A stretch of DNA of 64,000 bases from Xanthostigma xanthostigma (lineage: Eukaryota; Arthropoda; Insecta; Raphidioptera; Raphidiidae): positions 13,764,001-13,828,000 of the forward strand of contig OY754468.1 of the NCBI GenBank assembly GCA_963575645.1, written 5' to 3'. Position numbers and translations under genes: made by a program. Each line of letters opens with the position of its first letter. The first letter of the stretch is position 1. The notes under the pieces were generated by a model. It saw nothing but the letters and a program-made list of their open reading frames with translations, was not told the DNA's origin and did not search any database. Shown piece by piece: positions 58,745 through 64,000 of the stretch.

Positions 58745-59540
58745 ACATAGTCCGCAATGCTTTTGAATATGGAACGCTTCGCATAGAATAGTTCACTGAA
58801 ATGCTGAGTAGCTATGGCGCATGGTCGAAGTAAAACCAATAGTAAAATTCGGCGTGCACAATGTGACGTCACAAACTGATTCGGATTCAGTTTTTTTAGG
58901 AGCGTTTAAATAACTCTTTTCCACGTCTAATATTTAAGAGACTATAAAATTATTTAAATAATGATCAAAAAAATCTGAAATTTCAACTTACCTAAATCTT
59001 TAAAAGTTAAATCAATAATTTAAAAGAATGGAAAGGATCAAACTACCCTATTGTGCAGGTACATCAATGAACACTTGCATTACATTTAATTTTATGTTTA
59101 AACTACATGCAAATGCAAATTATTTATTTTTACATATAAATCCTTAGTACGTGCCAGTTTTACTGATCAAATTAAAAGATAGACTGACTCTCATACGTTA
59201 AATGAAACTTTTTTGTATTACCTACCTTTGATAGCGTGCACGTAATATTATGATGACTATTAAATACAAATTACTAAGTGTGGAATGTAGATACACTCAA
59301 ACAAAAAACTATTAATCAAAGCGACTCTCATTACACGACTAGTCTTGAAGGTCTCCCTAAATAATTTTTCCTTTTTTAATCGTTGTCCGTCTGTCTGTCA
59401 CATCCATCCAACACCTAACCAATTGAATGAGGAAACTTGACATTTTGTACGTGGTTTTCAGATATAAGACTAAGGGGCTATTGAAGTAAAAATTTAAAAA
59501 TATTTTGTAAGTAAGATATATAGTAATGGGTCCAAATTTA
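58745..59540. other. region without recognised genes
   Basis: A CRE-like TGACGTCAC at about 58862. Nothing else is recognised. Confidence 0.4.
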
Positions 59541-59549
59541 GGAATGAAT

Positions 59550-60165
59550 AAGGTGGGTGCCGGGACACTCTGGAATCGAAGGCAACGAAGAAGTTGATTA
59601 GCTGGCGAGGAAATGATCGTCAACTCCATACATTGGCCCAGAACCTGCCTTAGGAGTGTCCAAAAGCACACCACGGGGTCAAATAAGGGAACGGATCAAA
59701 AATCACCACAAGACATTGGAATCAAATTTCCGGGCAGCGACATGGCAAGACTTTTATTAAAGAGCCATCCCTAAAGATGAATGAAGAACTACTACAATTC
59801 AGTAGGAACAATCTTCGTCTCGTGGTAGGCCTCATGTCAGGACATTGTGCCCTGAAAGGATACCTCCAAAGAATCGGACTGTTTAACGGGGACTTAAAGT
59901 GCAGACAGTGCAATAATGAGACGGAAACAGCGATCATATTCTGTGTGATTGCAAGGCTTTGGATCGTAGAAGGCTGATAATTTATGGACAATGTAGAATG
60001 AGTCCAGAAGACTATATCAGTCACCCAGTCCACGGCCTGCACAAGCTAGTGCAGGGAACGAGAGTCATGGATCGAGTGATATAAGAGATTGGGAGACAGC
60101 ACAATAAGCCCAAGAGGCTTCAGTGTTTCCGTGACAGCCGACTCCCGTTAATTAAAAAAGAAAAA
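59550..60165 (+). pseudogene. LINE RNase H and 3' region, degenerate
   Basis: Across frames the plus strand reads WVPGHSGIEGNEEVD (RNase H core: W-V-P-G-H-S-G-I-x-G-N-E-x-A-D), then a linker with IRERIKNHH. A zinc-knuckle-like segment GHCALKGYLQRIGLF...CRQCNNETETA follows, then ILCDCKALDRRR and MSPEDYISHPVHGLHKLVQG. This is the 3' end of ORF2 in RNase H-bearing non-LTR elements (R1/I/LOA group). Multiple stops and frameshifts; no RT is seen upstream. Confidence 0.8.
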
Positions 60166-60532
60166 GTCACTGCAGTATTTTTTCATTATTTTTGAGAGTT
60201 AGATGTGAAGGGAAATACTTGAATGTCGATAGAATTGTGTTTTTTTCTCAATTGATATGCTGCAGTCTGTCAAGGTCACCTTATTTTTTTAATCTAACCA
60301 TGTGGATTTTTTAACGAAATCTTGTAACCGCTATTGAGACGAACTAACAACCTATGACAATAACTTATGCAAGGTCACTTCAAAATCATACCGTCAATTT
60401 CCAATAGCCTTGCTGTGCAACAATTATTGAAAGCTTCCAGAAAAAACTTGTTAAGTGCCTAGAGATTCAAAATAATCACTCAATCACCACTACCTACTCA
60501 TTTAATATGCAGATTGTTGTTATAGTCAGAAT

Positions 60533-61082
60533 ACCCGTCGGCAAAAATTTTATTGATACATACTCTCTCCAAACTTTGTATATGGCTTCATTAGGCCTAG
60601 TCTAACACCTATTTCCTCTATGACTTTTCTTGATTTTGGGGCGTTTTCCCTCTAAATTTTCCGAAAGATGTCGTTTTGACGACATGCAAAAATTTATAGA
60701 TACTGTTTGTTTTTTTTTTTTTAATTGGATAGCTTAAAAACTTCAACCAAAACGCTAAAATAATGTTCTCTGACACCTCAAATATGTTCGACATATTCGA
60801 GGTGTCAGACATTTTAAATGGTTCATGTTATTTGTCAAAGAACATTATTTTAGCGTTTTGGTTGAAGTTTTTAAGCTATCTAATTAAAAAAAACAAACAG
60901 TAGGTATCTAAAATTTTTACATGTCGTCAAAACGACATCTTTCGGAAAATTTAGAGGGAAAACGCCCCAAAATCAAGAAAAGTCATAGAGGAAATAGGTG
61001 TCAGACAAGGCCTAATGAAGCCATAATACAAAATTTGGGGAGAGTAGGTACCTATGTGCCAATAAAATTTTTGGCGACGGGC
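60533..61082. repeat. 550-bp foldback, about 220-bp arms
   Basis: Ends CCCGTCGGCAAAAATTTTAT and the complement (TTTTTGGCGACGGG). The arms share GGGGCGTTTTCCCTC and GATGTCGTTTTGACGACAT. A short palindrome (CGAGGTGTCAG and mirror) lies near the centre. No TSD seen. Confidence 0.8.
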
Positions 61083-61491
61083 ACTCCGACTAATAGCTAT
61101 TAGTTTGGTTACTATATTATGAAACACTCATTGTTGAATTTATAATGTGATATTAAGTCCAGTTGGGCCGATTTGTGTTAAATTTTACCACCACATTGTA
61201 GTCTTTACTATAGGGTTAAATTTTAATTATGACTTATTCCAAGAATGTCGGCATTTTTGGGCCCAATTTTTTTTTTTTAATCTCTAAAAACAGACCTTTA
61301 AATAAACCACATGCGGTGATGGATTCTAATATAAGAACCAAATTTCGTTTAATCATTATTAACTCTTTCGCATGCTACTGCCCGTACACATGTATAATAT
61401 ACAGTGTGTCACAGTATGTAAGACATAGAGTTTTCACATGGGGTTATGATATTTTGTTAATATTTACTCCCTGTTAAGGATTTTAGATTAT

Positions 61492-63289
61492 TGACGTGAT
61501 AACGTCTTATAAATTGATAAATCACGCCAAAATAAAAAGATGAAACACCGGCTGCATGCACGAAAAAGAGTAACGTTCCTAACGTTCCTAACGTTACTAA
61601 GTGAGCGACTAGAATGCCTTCGGTAATTTTGAAGCAGATATCATCAACCGATTGAGATGAAAATTTGTATACACGTTTAGTTTGAATGACAATGCATGGT
61701 TAGCTGTGTGACGTCACTCTAAATCCAATATGGCGGACTTCTAAAGATGGCGGATTAGTTTTATAATGCTTTCCTACAATATGGGTATCAAATGAAAGGG
61801 CTTGCTGAGAATAACTAGAAAAATAAAGTGACGTCACTCTAAATCCAATATGGCGGACTTCTAAACATGGCGGACTAATTTTATTATGCTTTCCTACAAT
61901 ATGGGTATCAAATGAAAGTGATTGCTGAGAATAACTCGAAAAATAAAGTGACGTCACTCTAAATCCAATATGGCGGACTTCTAAAGATGGCGGATTAATT
62001 TTATTATGCTTTCCTACAATATGGGTATCAAATGAAAGGGATTGCTGAGAATAACTCGAAAAAAAAAGTGACGTCACTCTAAATTCAATATGGCGGACTT
62101 CTAAAGATGGCGGACTAATTTTATTATGCTTTCCTACAATATGGGTATCAAATGAAAGGGATTGCTGAGAATAACTCGAAAAATAAAGTGACGTCACTCT
62201 AAATCCAATATGGCGGACTTCTAAAGATGGCGGACTAATTTTATTATGCTTTCTTACAATATGGGTATCAAATGAAAGGACTTGCTGAGAATAACTCGAA
62301 AAATAAAGTGACATCAGTCTAAAACCAATTAGGCGGACTTCTAAAGATGGCGGACTAAGTTTTTTATGCTTTCCTACAATATGGGTATCAAATGAAAGAG
62401 CTTGCTGAAAATAACTCGAAAAATAAAGTGACGTCACTCTAAATCCAATATGGCGGACTTCTAAAGATGGCGGACTTCTAAAGATGGCGGACTAATTTTA
62501 TTATGCTTTCCTACAATATGGGTATCAAATGAAAGGGCTTGCTGAGAATAACTCGAAAAATAGAGTGACGTCACTCTAAATCCAATATGGCGGACTTCTA
62601 AAGATGGCGGACTAATTTTATTATGCTTTCCTACAATATGGGTATCAAATGAAAGGGCTTGCTGAGAATAACTCGAAAAATAAGGTGACGTTACTCTAAA
62701 TCCAATATGGAGAATTCTAAAGATGGCGGACTAATTTTATTATGCTTTCCTACAATATGGGTATCAAATGAAAGGACTTGCTGAGAATAACTCGAAAAAT
62801 AAAGTGACGTCACTCTAAATCCAATATGGCGGACTTCTAAAGATGGCGGCCTAAGTTTTTTATGCTTTCCTACAATATGGGTATCAAATGAAAGGGCTTG
62901 CTAAAAATAACTCGAAAAATAAAGTTACGTCACTCTAAATCCAATATGGCGGACTTCTAAAGATGGCGGACTAATTTTCTTATGCTTTCCTACAATATGG
63001 GTATCAAATGAAAGGACTTGCTGAGAATAACTCGAAAAATAAAGTGACGTCAGTCTAAAACCAATATGGCGGACTTCTAAAGATGGCGGAATAAGTTTTT
63101 GACGTGATAACGTCTTATAAATTGATGAAACACCAGCTGCACGCACGAAAAAGTATAACGTTCCGTAACGTTCCGCCTGACCCTGTGCGTGCAAGCGAGA
63201 GCGCAGTAATGTATTATTAAATATGATATTCGAGCGGAATACGTTATCACGTAAACTATCGTCCGTAAACCGACTTTACAGACAACCAA
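61492..63289 (-). mobile_element. composite element X, copy D (expanded array)
   Basis: Same architecture as copy C: a complete short X element at 63289-63100, then a 120-bp tandem array (about 63090-61750), one longer unit, and a second X 3' end closing at 61492. The two composite copies differ in unit number (about 11 versus 5). Sited 5' of repeat Z. Confidence 0.7.
61750..63090. repeat. 120-bp tandem array in X copy D, about 11 units
   Basis: Units carry GTGACGTCACT, ATGGCGGACTTCTAAAGATG and ATGGGTATCAAATGAAAG. A 20-bp internal duplication occurs near 62455-62480. Because 120 is divisible by 3, a 40-residue repeating frame stays open on the minus strand without being evidence of a protein. 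Confidence 0.9.
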
Positions 63290-63299
63290 TTTTTTTAAC

Positions 63300-64000
63300 T
63301 TCCCGCTTTAAAAAAAAAAAAAAATTTTTTTTTTTCAAAAATCGGGAAGTTATTGGTTTCACCCCGATTTTCGAAAATCGAGTTTTCGCCAGATCTCGAC
63401 GTTTTGGGGTCCTAGGAAGCTATTGAAACTATTTTGGCGATGATGTCCGTAGGGCTGTATGTATGTGTGTGTGTGTGGGGGTGTGTGTGTGTGTATGTAT
63501 GTATGTAAACCTTTTATATCTTTTGAACGGAGTGTCCGACTGAAACGTGGTTTGCGGCATCTGACGTGATCTTGGTGAACTTAGACTTCCTGAAAATTTG
63601 AAACGATTCGGCCCAAAAAATTTTGAGAAATCTTAAAAAAACAAGTTTCAAAAATTTTTAAAAATTTGTTTTTGTAAAAAATTTTCTAAACTACTAAACC
63701 GATTAATTCCAAAAACTAATCAGCTCTTCTCCTTAACAAACTGCGTCGATTTCCGCAAACCGCATCAAAATCGGTTCATTTGTTCACGAGAAACCGTGAA
63801 CGAAAAAATCGTAAAAAAGTGTTTTTTTAAAATGACTCTTAAAATTGTTATCAGATTGATTTTTTTGTAATAAATTACTTTCTTAAGCTAAAAAAACTGC
63901 GTCGATCGCCGCAAACCATATCAAAATTGGTTCATTTGTTCATGAGATAACGTGAACGAAAAATTAGGAAAAAAGTATTTTTTTAAAATTACTCGTAAAA
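63300..64000 (+). repeat. repeat Z, copy 3, runs off the window
   Basis: Opens with a hairpin (AACTTCCCG ... CGGGAAGTT around an A/T run), then a (GT)n/GTAT tract (63457-63506), GAACGGAGTGTCCG, GGCATCTGACG and two ~156-bp units. Matches 28.74 and 39.80 kb. Confidence 0.8.

Noticed and set aside
61700..62437. 245-residue repetitive minus-strand frame in X copy D
   Set aside because: Same reason; unit-wise repetition of the array, not conserved coding sequence.

Overview
The window is nuclear DNA from an insect, most likely a moth or butterfly. It is AT-rich, has spliced genes with GT-AG introns, and is packed with eukaryotic transposable elements. The lepidopteran assignment is from memory: the repeats at 5.36 and 8.33-8.63 kb, 33.66 kb and 41.57-41.78 kb resemble very common lepidopteran repeats, and runs like 'taggtaccta' are frequent. 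I could not run a search to confirm it.

Only one host protein gene is supported. It is a membrane-anchored short-chain dehydrogenase/reductase of the SDR16C type (epidermal retinol dehydrogenase 2 / 17-beta-HSD 11 / RDH10-like). It lies on the minus strand from 45659 to 31807 in five coding exons that join in frame to 311 residues with an intact cofactor motif and catalytic tetrad. Its four introns (about 3.0, 3.0, 3.1 and 3.9 kb) are largely filled with repeats.

The start codon lies only 120 bp from a recent BEL/Pao LTR retrotransposon (45780-49570) in the same orientation. Its two 264-bp LTRs look identical and it has a 5-bp target duplication. It has lost reverse transcriptase, RNase H and the front of integrase through an in-frame internal deletion, and has one stop codon inside the protease region.

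Layout. 0.7-1.4 kb: TIR element. 2.1-3.4 kb: LINE relics. 4.2 kb: 77-bp tandem duplication. 5.4-8.6 kb: nested stack of Helitron helicase, Penelope-like element (PLE), two copies of a Helentron-like element (family X) and a lepidopteran-type repeat. 10.0-11.0 kb: hAT relic with a nested foldback element. 11.7-15.9 kb: foldback elements and dispersed repeats. 16.3-17.0 kb: microsatellite and repeat R. 20.3-22.0 kb: TIR and foldback repeats. 22.4-23.35 kb: internally deleted mariner-like element. 23.35-25.15 kb: repeat Y split by a composite X element. 25.4-28.7 kb: TIR elements, a hAT MITE and a LINE tail. 31.8-45.7 kb: the SDR gene with its TE-filled introns. 45.8-49.6 kb: BEL. 49.6-53.2 kb: PLE terminal hairpins, a hAT element and a giant palindrome. 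54.4-58.7 kb: foldbacks and a hAT MITE. 59.5-60.2 kb: LINE RNase H relic. 60.5-61.1 kb: large palindrome. 61.5-63.3 kb: a second composite X element with about eleven 120-bp units. 63.3 kb to the end: repeat Z.

There is no operon-like organisation. The interest lies in TE biology: nested insertions that can be ordered in time, an empty/occupied site pair within the window, apparent terminator read-through in family X, hammerhead-like cores in PLE hairpins, and a fresh BEL insertion at the 5' end of the only host gene.
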